DNA of 64,000 nt, from positions 2,666,001 to 2,730,000 of the forward strand of contig OZ220496.1 of assembly GCA_965116235.1 (NCBI GenBank), given 5' to 3'. Made by a program: the position numbers and the translations under genes. The stretch is from MPNP01 sp965116235. GTDB taxonomy: Bacteria > Pseudomonadota > Alphaproteobacteria > Rhodobacterales > Rhodobacteraceae. Below the pieces are notes generated by a model that was not told the DNA's origin, did not search any database, and saw only the letters and a program-made list of their open reading frames with translations. Shown here piece after piece: positions 33,388 through 42,337 of this stretch (positions are counted from its first letter, which is position 1; each line of letters opens with the position of its first letter).

Positions 33388-36087
33388 TCACTGACCGGCC
33401 AAGCTCCGCAGAACATAGTGCAGAACGCCTCCATGATTGACATAATCCGCCTCAACTTCAGTATCGATACGGCATTTCAGCCGCAGGGTCCGCGTCTCGC
33501 CGCTGCTGTACCGAATGGAACAGTCATTGATCATGCCGGGCAAAATTTCGCCGTCCAGGCCAAAAATAGAGAACACTTCATCGCCTTGCAGATTGAGGTT
33601 TTTACGGTTGTGATCGTCCATGAACTCGAAAGGCACAACCCCCATGCCCACCAAATTTGATCGATGGATCCGTTCAAAGCTCTCGGCGATGACCGCCTTG
33701 ATGCCCAGCAATGCTGTTCCCTTGGCCGCCCAGTCTCGGGAAGAGCCCGTTCCATATTGCTTCCCGGCTACGACAATGAGAGGAATATCCCGCTCCTTGT
33801 AGGCCATGGCCGCGTCATATATCGAGGTTTGTTCGCCGTCAGGGCCGAGTGTGTATCCCCCTTCCACATTGTTCAGCATTTCATTCCTGATCCGGATGTT
33901 GGCAAAAGTGCCTCGCATCATCACTTCATGGTTTCCCCGGCGAGAACCGTAGGAATTGAAGTTCTGCTTTGCGACCTGTCGATCCTGCAGGTACTGTCCG
34001 GCCGGCGTCGTCTCTTTGAATGATCCGGCCGGCGAAATGTGGTCGGTTGTGATCATGTCCCCCAAAATCGCCACACAACGAGCATTCTTGATGTTGCCAA
34101 TGCCCGGCGGTTCCATCGTCATTCCCTCGAAATAAGGCGGGTTTCGGACATATGTTGACGTCTCGGGCCAGCCAAAGGTCTGGCTGTCAATCGTCTGTAC
34201 GGACTGCCATTTTTCATCGCCACTGAAGACATCGGCATACTTGGTCTTGAATGCGTCGCGGGTCACGGTCTTGTGAACCAGTTCGGCCACTTCTTCGTTG
34301 GAGGGCCAGACATCCTTCAGATACACTTCCTGTCCCTCATCGTTGACAGCCAAGGGCTTCTTGGTCAAATCCACATTCAGGTCACCGACGATGGAGTAGG
34401 CCACGACAAGGGGTGGCGAAGCCAAAAAGTTGGCTCGAACATCTGGGCTGATGCGCCCCTCAAAGTTTCTGTTGCCGGACAGCACGCTTGCGGCGATAAT
34501 GTCTTCTTTAGCGATGGCGGTCGAAATCTCTGACTGCAGCGGACCCGAATTGCCAATGCACGTCGTGCATCCGTATCCGACCAGATTGAAGCCCATGGCA
34601 TCCAGGTCTTCCTGCAGCCCGGTTTTTTCAAGATATTCAGACACGACCTTGGAACCGGGAGCCAGCGAGGTCTTGACCCATGGCTTGGGTTTCAAGCCTA
34701 GTTGTCTGGCCTTTCGGGCCACCAATCCTGCCCCGATCATGACATAAGGGTTCGAGGTGTTTGTACAGGAGGTAATCGAAGCAATGACTACCGAACCATC
34801 CTTGATCTCAAAGTCTTCTCCCTCCACGGGAGCGGACTGTGCCGGCACAGCCGTGCCATTTCCTCCACGATAGCTGCTGATGACCTTTTGGAAAGCCCTT
34901 GAAGCCTGATCCAGCGGAGTATGATCCTGCGGGCGCTTGGGCCCGGAAATGGCCGGTACAACCTCATTCATGTCCAGCTCCAGCGTATCCGTGTAGACCG
35001 GATTGTAATTGCTGTCGCGCCAGAGTCGATTTTCCTTGGCATAAACTTCGACCAGCTCAATCAAGTCCTTGTCACGACCGGACTGGTCAAGATAGCGCAG
35101 AGTTTCCCCGTCAATTGGAAAATATCCGCAGGTGGCTCCATATTCGGGAGCCATGTTGCCAATCGTGGCTCGATCGGCCAGGGGCAAGGTGTCCAGCCCC
35201 TCGCCATAAAACTCGACAAATTTCCCGACAACGCCCTTTTCTCTCAAGAGCTGAACGACTTTCAAGACGAGATCCGTGGCCGTCGTGCCTTCCCGCATCT
35301 CGCCGGTGAGCTTGAAGCCGATGATCTCCGGCAGCAGCATCGATATAGGCTGTCCCAGCATGGCCGCCTCGGCTTCGATGCCCCCAACGCCCCACCCCAG
35401 AACGGCCAGCCCGTTGACCATTGTCGTGTGGCTGTCGGTTCCGACCAAGGTGTCGGGATAGGCAATCAGACGCCCCTTCTCATCGGCTGATGACCAGATG
35501 GTTTTGCACAAATATTCCAGGTTGACCTGATGACAGATACCGGTTCCCGGCGGCACGACTCGGAAATTCTCAAACGCCGTTTGACCCCATTTAAGAAATT
35601 CATAGCGTTCCAGATTCCGTTCATATTCACGGTCGACGTTGACCTGAAAAGCTCTCGGGTTGCCAAAACTGTCGATCATGACCGAGTGGTCAATGACCAG
35701 ATCGACCGGCGACAAAGGATTGATTTTTTCGGGGTTTCCACCCAAGGCGACCAGCCCATCGCGCATGGCCGCCAAATCGACTATCGCCGGTACGCCGGTA
35801 AAATCCTGCATGAGGACTCGGGTGGGACGGAACATGATTTCACTTGGATTGGAGCCATCCCTAGCCAGCCAGTCGCTGATGGCTCTCAAATCGTCTGACG
35901 TAACAGTGGTCTCGTCATAGAAACGCAGAAGGTTTTCAAGGAGAACCGCCAGCGACGCGGGCAGCCGGTCAAAATTGCCCAGACCCGCCTCCTCAGCGGC
36001 GGCAATTGAAAAGTAGTCATATTCCTCCTGGCCGGCCTTAAGACTTCGGCGGACTCGTTCAGACTTGGTTCCTAAAGGAGTTTTCAT
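33388..36087 (-). CDS. acnA: Aconitate hydratase A
   Basis: Isomerises citrate to isocitrate in the TCA cycle; 899 residues, the length of AcnA/IRP-type aconitases. Early segments are RVLMQDFTGVPAIVDLAAMR and PVDLVIDHSVMIDSFG, then VGTDSHTTMVNGLAVLGWGVGG. The 4Fe-4S cluster cysteines are in SCTNTSNP and GCTTCIGNSGPL. The C-terminal swivel domain has RRGNHEVMMRGTFANIRIRN and GSSRDWAAKGTALLGIKAVI. All parts are intact. It is transcribed away from the ccm operon across a 680-base gap. Confidence 0.98.
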   Translation of the reverse strand: MKTPLGTKSERVRRSLKAGQEEYDYFSIAAAEEAGLGNFDRLPASLAVLLENLLRFYDETTVTSDDLRAISDWLARDGSNPSEIMFRPTRVLMQDFTGVPAIVDLAAMRDGLVALGGNPEKINPLSPVDLVIDHSVMIDSFGNPRAFQVNVDREYERNLERYEFLKWGQTAFENFRVVPPGTGICHQVNLEYLCKTIWSSADEKGRLIAYPDTLVGTDSHTTMVNGLAVLGWGVGGIEAEAAMLGQPISMLLPEIIGFKLTGEMREGTTATDLVLKVVQLLREKGVVGKFVEFYGEGLDTLPLADRATIGNMAPEYGATCGYFPIDGETLRYLDQSGRDKDLIELVEVYAKENRLWRDSNYNPVYTDTLELDMNEVVPAISGPKRPQDHTPLDQASRAFQKVISSYRGGNGTAVPAQSAPVEGEDFEIKDGSVVIASITSCTNTSNPYVMIGAGLVARKARQLGLKPKPWVKTSLAPGSKVVSEYLEKTGLQEDLDAMGFNLVGYGCTTCIGNSGPLQSEISTAIAKEDIIAASVLSGNRNFEGRISPDVRANFLASPPLVVAYSIVGDLNVDLTKKPLAVNDEGQEVYLKDVWPSNEEVAELVHKTVTRDAFKTKYADVFSGDEKWQSVQTIDSQTFGWPETSTYVRNPPYFEGMTMEPPGIGNIKNARCVAILGDMITTDHISPAGSFKETTPAGQYLQDRQVAKQNFNSYGSRRGNHEVMMRGTFANIRIRNEMLNNVEGGYTLGPDGEQTSIYDAAMAYKERDIPLIVVAGKQYGTGSSRDWAAKGTALLGIKAVIAESFERIHRSNLVGMGVVPFEFMDDHNRKNLNLQGDEVFSIFGLDGEILPGMINDCSIRYSSGETRTLRLKCRIDTEVEADYVNHGGVLHYVLRSLAGQ

Positions 36088-36767
36088 TTCATCTCTCTAG
36101 CATTCATTATCCTGACACATCTTGCCACAATGTTCTGCCAACTCGAATGACCATAGTCCGCAGGCTGATGAACTTGAAGCGGCAAGCGCAACAACCGACT
36201 AACATTTGGGTTCAGGACAGCTATTTGGAAGTGCCAAACTGGAAATTCTGCACTGAACGGGCTGATCCCTTTGACAAAAATGAGTTTAAGGAACTAAAAA
36301 CTCTGCCGAGAATCTGCCGAACATCCCGATGTTGATTCATCCAAATTCTGGCAGTTCAACACCATGAAAGGATTGACTCCGTCACCGTTCCGATTTCGTA
36401 TCAGGAGATTTGCGTGACAGCGGTGCAACGGCATAACATCGGCTTGCTTGGCACGACATCGGAACAGGGCGATCATCCGTGGGAGGGCTTCACGCCGGTT
36501 CATTTGATGATCGGCGAATCGCCGTTCTAGATCTATCATACCTAAGTGACTGAGAACGGGGACAACAGTTTTGGGGCATGAGCACCAATCTTTAGAAGGT
36601 TTTGAACCGTCATCGTCAACAGCAAATGGGGCTGATGAAAGACATTAGAGGCCAGAGCGGGGTTTGCATTTCCCAATCTTCTGGCTTCATTCGTGAGAAT
36701 TCAAAACACTTGTCAAGATGAATATATGCTCCAGAAGTTTGCAAGTCGTTCAGTTTGACACAGTCTG
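36088..36767. other. Gene-poor region between acnA and ccmA
   Basis: About 680 bases separate two divergent genes. Only short frames without family motifs are present. It must hold the acnA promoter on the reverse strand and the ccm operon promoter on the forward strand, but I find no clear -35/-10 pair. No repeat, tRNA or element end was recognised. Confidence 0.5.
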
Positions 36768-37388
36768 ATGCCCTTTGAAAGTTCCAAAAATCCATGTCTT
36801 GTTGTCAGGAACCTGAGCTGTGAAAAGGGCTCGGTCGAAGTGTTCAGCAATCTGTCCTTCTCGATTGCTGCCGGCCGGAGTCTTTGTGTCACGGGAACCA
36901 ATGGCTCGGGCAAGACAACTCTGCTCAAAGCGTTGGCCTCAGTCCAAGAGATTTCTCAGGGATCTATTGTTATCGAGCATGACCAGGTCTCTTATTTGGG
37001 TCACTCGAAAGCCATAAAGCAGGAATTGACCGTTTATGAAAACCTCAAGTTTTGGTCTGCCCTGGGAAGGACAAGACCGGTCAGTGAACTGCTTGAGCGC
37101 TTTCATCTTCAGAAACTCTCCAATGTGCCCGTTCATTTCCTTTCAGAAGGTCAGCAAAAAAAACTTTCTCTGGCCTGTTCGCTTCAGCCCGATCGACAGA
37201 TTTGGCTTCTGGACGAACCCTACACCTCGCTTGATTCGGCCGGAAAGATGGCTCTTACAGAACTTATAATAAAGCACAATGCTGACAATGGAGTGGTTGT
37301 CTTGTCATCCCACTCCGTGGAACTTGAGAATCATTGCATGAGCCTTGCGATGGATGACTTTGTCCCTTCTGCACGGACCGCAAACTGA
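36768..37388 (+). CDS. ccmA: Cytochrome c biogenesis ATP-binding export protein CcmA
   Basis: ATPase of the CcmABCD complex that releases haem-loaded CcmE during cytochrome c maturation. 206 residues, the normal small size. Walker A is GTNGSGKTTLL (near residue 42), the signature is FLSEGQQKKLSLACSL, with E in place of the second usual G, and Walker B is QIWLLDEPYTSLD, followed by the switch region VVVLSSHS. The signature with GQQKK is usual for CcmA. The stop overlaps the first base of ccmB's ATG. It is the first gene of a tight run through pyrE. Confidence 0.94.
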   Translation: MPFESSKNPCLVVRNLSCEKGSVEVFSNLSFSIAAGRSLCVTGTNGSGKTTLLKALASVQEISQGSIVIEHDQVSYLGHSKAIKQELTVYENLKFWSALGRTRPVSELLERFHLQKLSNVPVHFLSEGQQKKLSLACSLQPDRQIWLLDEPYTSLDSAGKMALTELIIKHNADNGVVVLSSHSVELENHCMSLAMDDFVPSARTAN

Positions 37389-38047
37389 TGGTATCGATTC
37401 TTCTCCAGGATTTGCGGCTCGTCGTCCGAACTGGTGCCGGTTTTTGGCTTGTGGTCGTCTTTTTTATGTTTGTGGTGTTTTTTATAACTCTGGGGATTGG
37501 TCCGGATCGGGCCTTGCACAATCGGATCGCCCCTTCTGCACTCTGGATCGGCGCGGTGTTTTCGTTATTGTTGAATCTTGACCGCCTGCTTTATCCAGAC
37601 TTCATGGACGGAACCATTGAGAAGATCATGGCGTCTCAAATTCCCCTGGAAGAATATGTTCTGGCCAAAATGATTTTTCTGACAACCGTTTCTGGCATTC
37701 CCATTGCGGTGCTCGCTCCCATTTTGGGCATAATCGTCAACTTCCCGCTTGAGCACGGTCTCGTTGCGGCATTGACATTGCTAACCGGAGCCCCTGCTCT
37801 GGCTTCTGTAGGCTGTTTCGGCAGTGCCTTGGTTCTGATTGCCCATCGCGGTCACCTGTTGCAAACAACAACGGTCCTGCCTTTTTGTGTTCCAGTTGTC
37901 ATATTGGGAACATTGGTCATCAAGACTTATCAGACAAGTCATGCTCTTGGTTCAGAGTTTTTCTTGTTGGCCGGACTTTCGCTGCTCTCATTTGCTGTAT
38001 TCCCCATGTTGACAGCCATGGCACTCAGAGCCAACATACTTCGGTAG
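37388..38047 (+). CDS. ccmB: Heme exporter protein CcmB
   Basis: 219-residue inner-membrane component of the CcmABCD complex with six helices. Family segments include LVVVFFMFVVFFITLGIGPD, then APSALWIGAVFSLLLNLDRL, DGTIEKIMASQIPLEEYVLAK and, near the middle, the GAPALASVGCFGSALVL stretch. The start overlaps ccmA's stop by one base, which implies translational coupling. ccmC follows after 33 bases. Confidence 0.95.
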   Translation: MVSILLQDLRLVVRTGAGFWLVVVFFMFVVFFITLGIGPDRALHNRIAPSALWIGAVFSLLLNLDRLLYPDFMDGTIEKIMASQIPLEEYVLAKMIFLTTVSGIPIAVLAPILGIIVNFPLEHGLVAALTLLTGAPALASVGCFGSALVLIAHRGHLLQTTTVLPFCVPVVILGTLVIKTYQTSHALGSEFFLLAGLSLLSFAVFPMLTAMALRANILR

Positions 38048-38080
38048 TCAACTCGATTCTTTTCACAGCACATAATTCTG

Positions 38081-38824
38081 ATGACGCCAAGATTCTGGCA
38101 CCTTGTTAACCCCAACCGTTTTGAGAAGCTGACGAGGGTTACTGTTCCTTACTTGACCGTTGTGACGATTTTTTCCCTTGTCATTGGTCTAACATGGGGG
38201 TTCGTCTTCACCGGCAATGAAAATATCCAGGGCAGTACGGTCAAGATCATTTTTTTGCATGTACCGAGTGCCGTCATGGCTATAAATTGCTGGTTAATGA
38301 TGCTGGTATCGTCACTGATCTGGCTCATTCGGCGGCATCGCGTTTCCGTTTTGGCGGCAAAGGCCGCTGCGCCTGTCGGATTTGCGATGACACTGATTAC
38401 CCTTGTGACAGGTGCCTTGTGGGGGCAGCCGATATGGGGAACATATTGGGCATGGGATCCACGATTGACTTCGTTTTTCATACTCTTCTTGCACTACATG
38501 ACCTACATGCTGCTCTGGAATTTCATAACAAACCGGGAACTCGCTTGTGAACTGACATCGATATTGTGTCTGGTTGGTACGGTGTTCGCGCTTCTGTCCC
38601 GTTATGCCGTACTGATCTGGACCAAGGGAATTCACCAAGGAGCCAGCCTGTCACTTGATCGCGAGACCAATATCCATAACGAGTATTATGTGCCGCTCCT
38701 GATCTGCATGTTTGGCTTCCTGACGCTGTTTGTTGTCCTAGTTCTGCTACGCACCCGAACAGAGATCATGAAAAACAAAATTCGACTGAAAACCATCAAG
38801 GGGGTACAAAGATGGTCGAACTAG
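38081..38824 (+). CDS. ccmC: Heme exporter protein CcmC
   Basis: 247-residue inner-membrane haem-handling protein that loads haem onto CcmE. The WWD-type motif is WGTYWAWDPRLTSFFIL near residues 125-140, flanked by conserved histidines: KIIFLHVPSAVMAIN before it and KGIHQGASLSL after it. Six helices are apparent. An atypical C-terminal tail (MKNKIRLKTIKGVQRWSN) runs 13 bases into ccmD, so the two are translationally coupled. Confidence 0.95.
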   Translation: MTPRFWHLVNPNRFEKLTRVTVPYLTVVTIFSLVIGLTWGFVFTGNENIQGSTVKIIFLHVPSAVMAINCWLMMLVSSLIWLIRRHRVSVLAAKAAAPVGFAMTLITLVTGALWGQPIWGTYWAWDPRLTSFFILFLHYMTYMLLWNFITNRELACELTSILCLVGTVFALLSRYAVLIWTKGIHQGASLSLDRETNIHNEYYVPLLICMFGFLTLFVVLVLLRTRTEIMKNKIRLKTIKGVQRWSN

Positions 38825-38964
38825 GTGACTATGCATTTTACATCATCGTGGCCTATTCCCTCTCATTCCTGATATTGATGGGGGTCGTCGTACACACCCT
38901 TCATCAATACTTTCGCACCAAAAGCGAACTGTCGGATTTGACTGCTCTTGATGATGTCTCGTAA
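38812..38964 (+). CDS. ccmD: Heme exporter protein CcmD (small)
   Basis: A 50-codon gene too short for most ORF cut-offs. It begins MVELGDYAFYIIVAYSLSF, with a single membrane helix and a basic, charged C-terminal tail (HQYFRTKSELSDL). This one-helix topology with a cytoplasmic tail, and the position between ccmC and ccmG, are exactly those of CcmD, which stabilises the CcmC-CcmE interaction. It overlaps ccmC by 13 bases and ccmG by about 14. Confidence 0.88.
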   Translation: MVELGDYAFYIIVAYSLSFLILMGVVVHTLHQYFRTKSELSDLTALDDVS

Positions 38965-39502
38965 CTGGCTCTTGACCTTGCTGCCCTTGCTGCTCATGCT
39001 GGGCATCGGCCTTATTTTTCTGGCCGGCATCATTGGGCAGGAAGACGGCCTGCCCTCTAACTACATTGGCAAGACGGCCCCGGCCTTGGAGCTGGAAGTT
39101 CTGGACTCATTTGATCCTCCGGCAACGGCCGATTTGATGAAGCCTGAAATAAAACTGGTAAATTTCTGGGCAAGCTGGTGCGTTCCTTGCCGGGTCGAAC
39201 ACCCCCATCTGAAGCGCATCAGGGAAATGGGCATACCCGTCTATGGCATCAATTACAAGGATTCTGACGTCAACGCCCTCGCTTTCCTCGAAGATTTGGG
39301 CAATCCGTTCCGGAAAGTCGGCAGCGACCCCAAAGGACGTGTCGGCATTGACTGGGGGATATATGGCCTGCCCGAAACCTTCATCGTCAATGCTGAGGGC
39401 ATGGTTGTCTATCGATTGGCAGGGCCCATTACCGAGAGAGTTCTCAACTCGGATATCCTGCCGGCTGTAGGAAAGGCTCGGAGTCTGAATGGTACCGACT
39501 GA
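38951..39502 (+). CDS. ccmG: Thiol:disulfide interchange protein CcmG/DsbE
   Basis: Membrane-anchored periplasmic thioredoxin that keeps apocytochrome c haem-binding cysteines reduced. 183 residues. The N-terminal anchor is LLTLLPLLLMLGIGLIFLAG, and the active site is FWASWCVPCRVEHP (CVPC), followed by GINYKDSDVNALAFLEDLGNP and the cis-proline segment GLPETFIV. All are CcmG hallmarks. The start is either of two adjacent ATGs (38951 or 38954), both inside ccmD. The end overlaps pyrC by 14 bases. ccmE, ccmF and ccmH are not in this window. Confidence 0.94.
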   Translation: MMSRNWLLTLLPLLLMLGIGLIFLAGIIGQEDGLPSNYIGKTAPALELEVLDSFDPPATADLMKPEIKLVNFWASWCVPCRVEHPHLKRIREMGIPVYGINYKDSDVNALAFLEDLGNPFRKVGSDPKGRVGIDWGIYGLPETFIVNAEGMVVYRLAGPITERVLNSDILPAVGKARSLNGTD

Positions 39503-40550
39503 GTGCCTGACAATTCGTCAACCCGATGACTGGCATCTCCACCTGCGAGATGGCGATCTGACCCGGCTCGTTCTGCCTTATACGGCTCGGAAATTTGGCC
39601 GCGCACTTGTCATGCCGAACATTGTGCCACCTGTTGTGACAGCGACTCAGGCCGAAGACTACAAGAAGAGAATACTGGAGCACTTGCCGACCGACAGTAC
39701 CTTCGAACCTCTCATGACACTTTATCTGACTGATGATACCGATCCCGCTGACGTACGAAGTGGCATTCAGGATGGTGTCGTATCAGCGGTCAAGCTGTAT
39801 CCGGCCGGAGCAACAACCAACTCCCATTCCGGAGTAACGGACTGGCGTAAAATCGAGCGTGTGCTTGATGTCCTTGGCGACTGCAAGACTCCTTTGTGCG
39901 TACATGGTGAGGTTACAGCACCCCATATCGACATATTTGATCGGGAGGCCGTTTTCATCGACTCGGTCCTGATCCCCATTCGGCAAGGATATCCGACCCT
40001 CAAAATCATTCTTGAGCATATCACGACCAGCCAGGCTGTCGACTATGTACTCTCGGACGGGCCGTTTACGGCTGCGACGATCACTGTCCATCATCTGATG
40101 ATCAACCGCAATCATCTGTTCCGGGGCGGAATCAGGCCACATTACTACTGCCTGCCCATCGCCAAGCGGGAATGTCATCGGCAACGACTGCTCGATATCG
40201 TCAAGTCTGGCCAAGCCCGATTTTTTCTGGGTACCGACAGTGCACCGCACACCAAAGGAGCAAAAGAGAGTGACTGCGGATGTGCCGGCATCTTTACCGC
40301 CCCACTAGCGATGGAATGTTTGGTTCAGGTTTTTGATGACTTGCAGATTCTTGACCGTCTGGAAAATTTTACCTCCGTTTACGGGGCTGAATTTTATGGC
40401 CTGCCGTTGAATGAACGGTTTGTTCGCCTGAGCAAGTCAGAAACTCCACTGACCTTGCCAAGCCGCGTTCAAAACGCCAGTACCGAGGTCATCATTTTCA
40501 ATCCAGAGATTCCCGTTCACTGGACAACTGAGGACATGTGCGATGAATGA
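39489..40550 (+). CDS. pyrC: Dihydroorotase (class II, PyrC type)
   Basis: Catalyses the reversible cyclisation of carbamoyl aspartate in pyrimidine synthesis. 353 residues, like E. coli PyrC and unlike the larger class I form. The metal-binding HxH is in DDWHLHLRDG. The carboxylated lysine is in SAVKLYPAGATTNS, and further metal ligands are in LCVHGEV and EHITT. The aspartate is in FFLGTDSAPH. It overlaps ccmG by 14 bases and pyrE by 8, so cytochrome maturation and pyrimidine genes seem to share one transcript here. Confidence 0.96.
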   Translation: MVPTECLTIRQPDDWHLHLRDGDLTRLVLPYTARKFGRALVMPNIVPPVVTATQAEDYKKRILEHLPTDSTFEPLMTLYLTDDTDPADVRSGIQDGVVSAVKLYPAGATTNSHSGVTDWRKIERVLDVLGDCKTPLCVHGEVTAPHIDIFDREAVFIDSVLIPIRQGYPTLKIILEHITTSQAVDYVLSDGPFTAATITVHHLMINRNHLFRGGIRPHYYCLPIAKRECHRQRLLDIVKSGQARFFLGTDSAPHTKGAKESDCGCAGIFTAPLAMECLVQVFDDLQILDRLENFTSVYGAEFYGLPLNERFVRLSKSETPLTLPSRVQNASTEVIIFNPEIPVHWTTEDMCDE

Positions 40551-41202
40551 TCCTACAAGCCACAACGCGTTTGCGGTGCAAGTGGCCGAAATTCTCCTTG
40601 AGATCAAGGCCATCAGCTTCAGGCCCCATGATCCTTTTATCTTGACGTCTGGCCTTCCTTCACCTGTCTACGTTGATTGCCGCAAGATCATCGCCTTTCC
40701 CAGAGCTCGCTCGGCCATCGTCCAGATGATGGTTGCACTCATCTGTGAGCGGGTGGGCTTTGAAACCATTCGCAATGTCGCGGGCGGTGAGTCTGCCGGC
40801 ATTCCATTTGGCGCGTGGGTGGCCGATGAGATGAACCTGCCCATGAGTTACATTCGCAAAAAACCCAAAGGACATGGCAAAAGGTCTCGGATTGAAGGCC
40901 TGATCAAGGAGAACGAACGAGTGCTGCTGGTTGAGGATCTGGCCACAAACGGGGGTTCAAAGATCAGTTTTGTTCAAGCCATTCGCGACGCGGGCGGCAT
41001 CTGCCACGATGCGATCGTTGTTTTCTACTATGATATCTTTGCTGATGCCATCGCCGAACTCGAAACCCAGTCGATCACGCTTCATTACCTGACAAATTGG
41101 AACGCGATCATGCAGTCACAGAAAATTCGTACAATCTTGAATCCGGAAGCGATCCATTCGGTCAACAGCTTTCTGTCTAACCCAAGAGAATGGACTCCGT
41201 AA
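40543..41202 (+). CDS. pyrE: Orotate phosphoribosyltransferase
   Basis: Transfers orotate to PRPP to make OMP; 219 residues. The PRPP-binding motif is VLLVEDLATNGGSK near residues 127-140. The substrate loop contains YIRKKPKGHGKRSRIEG, and AGGESAGIPFGAWVADEMNLP is the flanking conserved region. The start ATG lies within the end of pyrC. It is the last gene of the ccm-pyr run. An inverted-repeat element follows about 240 bases downstream. Confidence 0.96.
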   Translation: MNDPTSHNAFAVQVAEILLEIKAISFRPHDPFILTSGLPSPVYVDCRKIIAFPRARSAIVQMMVALICERVGFETIRNVAGGESAGIPFGAWVADEMNLPMSYIRKKPKGHGKRSRIEGLIKENERVLLVEDLATNGGSKISFVQAIRDAGGICHDAIVVFYYDIFADAIAELETQSITLHYLTNWNAIMQSQKIRTILNPEAIHSVNSFLSNPREWTP

Positions 41203-41617
41203 GAATGAACTGACAGTGTGGTTCCTACTCAATACGGAAGCGTTCTTGTAGCCTGATCTTGCTGGAGCACCCTTGGAAGTCTTCAATGTGCGCTGCGCTT
41301 CATGATAGGAATCTGTCCTGAAGTTGTGTTCGAGTCCAATCAATCTTCTGCGCCACGAGCGGAGCAAAGAGGATGGCGACCAGCCCGGCCGGCAGCCGTG
41401 GCATTAAAATAGCCTTTTTACCCTGTCCCTACAAGCCGGTAGTGGGTAGTGTCTCAGTTTGAATATAATTTACGTACTACCTCCCCACATGATCGTGATT
41501 TCTATGGTTCAATAATTCAAACTGAGACACTACCCAACAGCAGCCCAGAAAGAGGCTGTCAGACGTCGCATCGACTATTACTGGACCCGCTTTGGAGAAC
41601 ATAAGCACTACCCCGCC
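41203..41617. other. Intergenic region with inverted-repeat element and remnant coding sequence
   Basis: About 415 bases between pyrE and the annotated start of the ankyrin gene. The right third, after the element at 41443-41536, stays open in the ankyrin frame and reads like protein (KEAVRRRIDYYWTRFGEHKH), but has no ATG, GTG or TTG before 41618. The left part (41203-41442) shows no convincing gene. Confidence 0.55.
41443..41536. mobile_element. MITE-like element with 22-base terminal inverted repeats
   Basis: The arms 41443-41464 and 41515-41536 are exact reverse complements over 22 bases, beginning TGGGTAGTGTCTCAG. They enclose 50 bases with no coding capacity. The 94-base total suits a miniature inverted-repeat element. 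If the true ends are GTGTCTCAG with a TA duplication, the pre-insertion site would be TGGGTACCCA, which would explain the outer symmetric bases and fits Tc1/IS630-type TA targeting. It could also fold as a large hairpin downstream of pyrE. Confidence 0.6.
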
Positions 41618-42337
41618 ATGATCGGAACCATAATGGCACGGCTTGGGAGAGAACCGGTGTCTTTTGAGACAATCGAAGACGCCATTTTCTCGACCATGCA
41701 GACCGAACGCTGGCATGGCAAGCCTGAACCCGAATTTGAGGCCATGTTACGACGCGGTCTTGTTCACGAGTGCAGCGTTGATGCCGAGGGCATTCTTCAC
41801 GAATGCCCCATTCCCAGTTTGCGTTCCTTTGCCGTGATTCAGACGGGCCCGCCACTTCATCGCATCACTCTGAGCGGCAAAGCCGAACTCATAGACGATC
41901 ATTTGACGGCAACGCAAGAAACCGAAGTGCGAGACGCCTGGGGACGAACCCCTCTGCACATCGCCGCCCAAGAAAACTGGCCCGTGGTGCTTGTAAGCCT
42001 GCTGGATCATGGGGCCGAACTGGAGGCCACCGATCAATGGGGCCAAACGGCCATGCACATCGCCGCTCAGGAGAATGCCAAAGAAAGTCTTGCCGCCTTG
42101 ATCGCGGCGGGTGCCACCCACCAGGCAGTCGACATGAAGGGCGAAACGCCACTGCATCATGCTGCGCGCGAGGATAGCGCACGAGCCGTCGAAATGCTGA
42201 TCCAGGCTGGAGTCAATCCGAATGTCCTGAGCCGGACCGGAAAGATGCCGCTTGATTTAGCCCCGCCGAATGGTGCCAGTCGACACATTCTCGCTATGGT
42301 GACTTGCCATCCCGACACCAGAGAACCGGTTTCGTAA
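41618..42337 (+). CDS. Ankyrin-repeat protein, probably 5'-truncated
   Basis: 239 residues from the first ATG in frame. The N-terminal third lacks recognised motifs. From about residue 105 there are ankyrin repeats: TPLHIAAQENWPVVLVSLLD, then TAMHIAAQENAKESLAALIA, then TPLHHAAREDSARAVEMLIQ and a fourth capping unit. Ankyrin repeats mediate protein-protein contacts; no catalytic domain is seen. About 100 bases upstream in the same frame also look coding but run straight into the inverted-repeat element, so the original start was probably lost or moved. The gene may be a functional shortened form or decaying. Confidence 0.7.
   Translation: MIGTIMARLGREPVSFETIEDAIFSTMQTERWHGKPEPEFEAMLRRGLVHECSVDAEGILHECPIPSLRSFAVIQTGPPLHRITLSGKAELIDDHLTATQETEVRDAWGRTPLHIAAQENWPVVLVSLLDHGAELEATDQWGQTAMHIAAQENAKESLAALIAAGATHQAVDMKGETPLHHAAREDSARAVEMLIQAGVNPNVLSRTGKMPLDLAPPNGASRHILAMVTCHPDTREPVS

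Noticed and set aside
41335..41402. Reverse-strand segment beginning MPRLPAGLVAILFAPLVAQ, reminiscent of a transposase N-terminus
   Set aside because: The likeness ends after about 20 residues and the frame stops soon after; too short to claim an insertion-sequence remnant.
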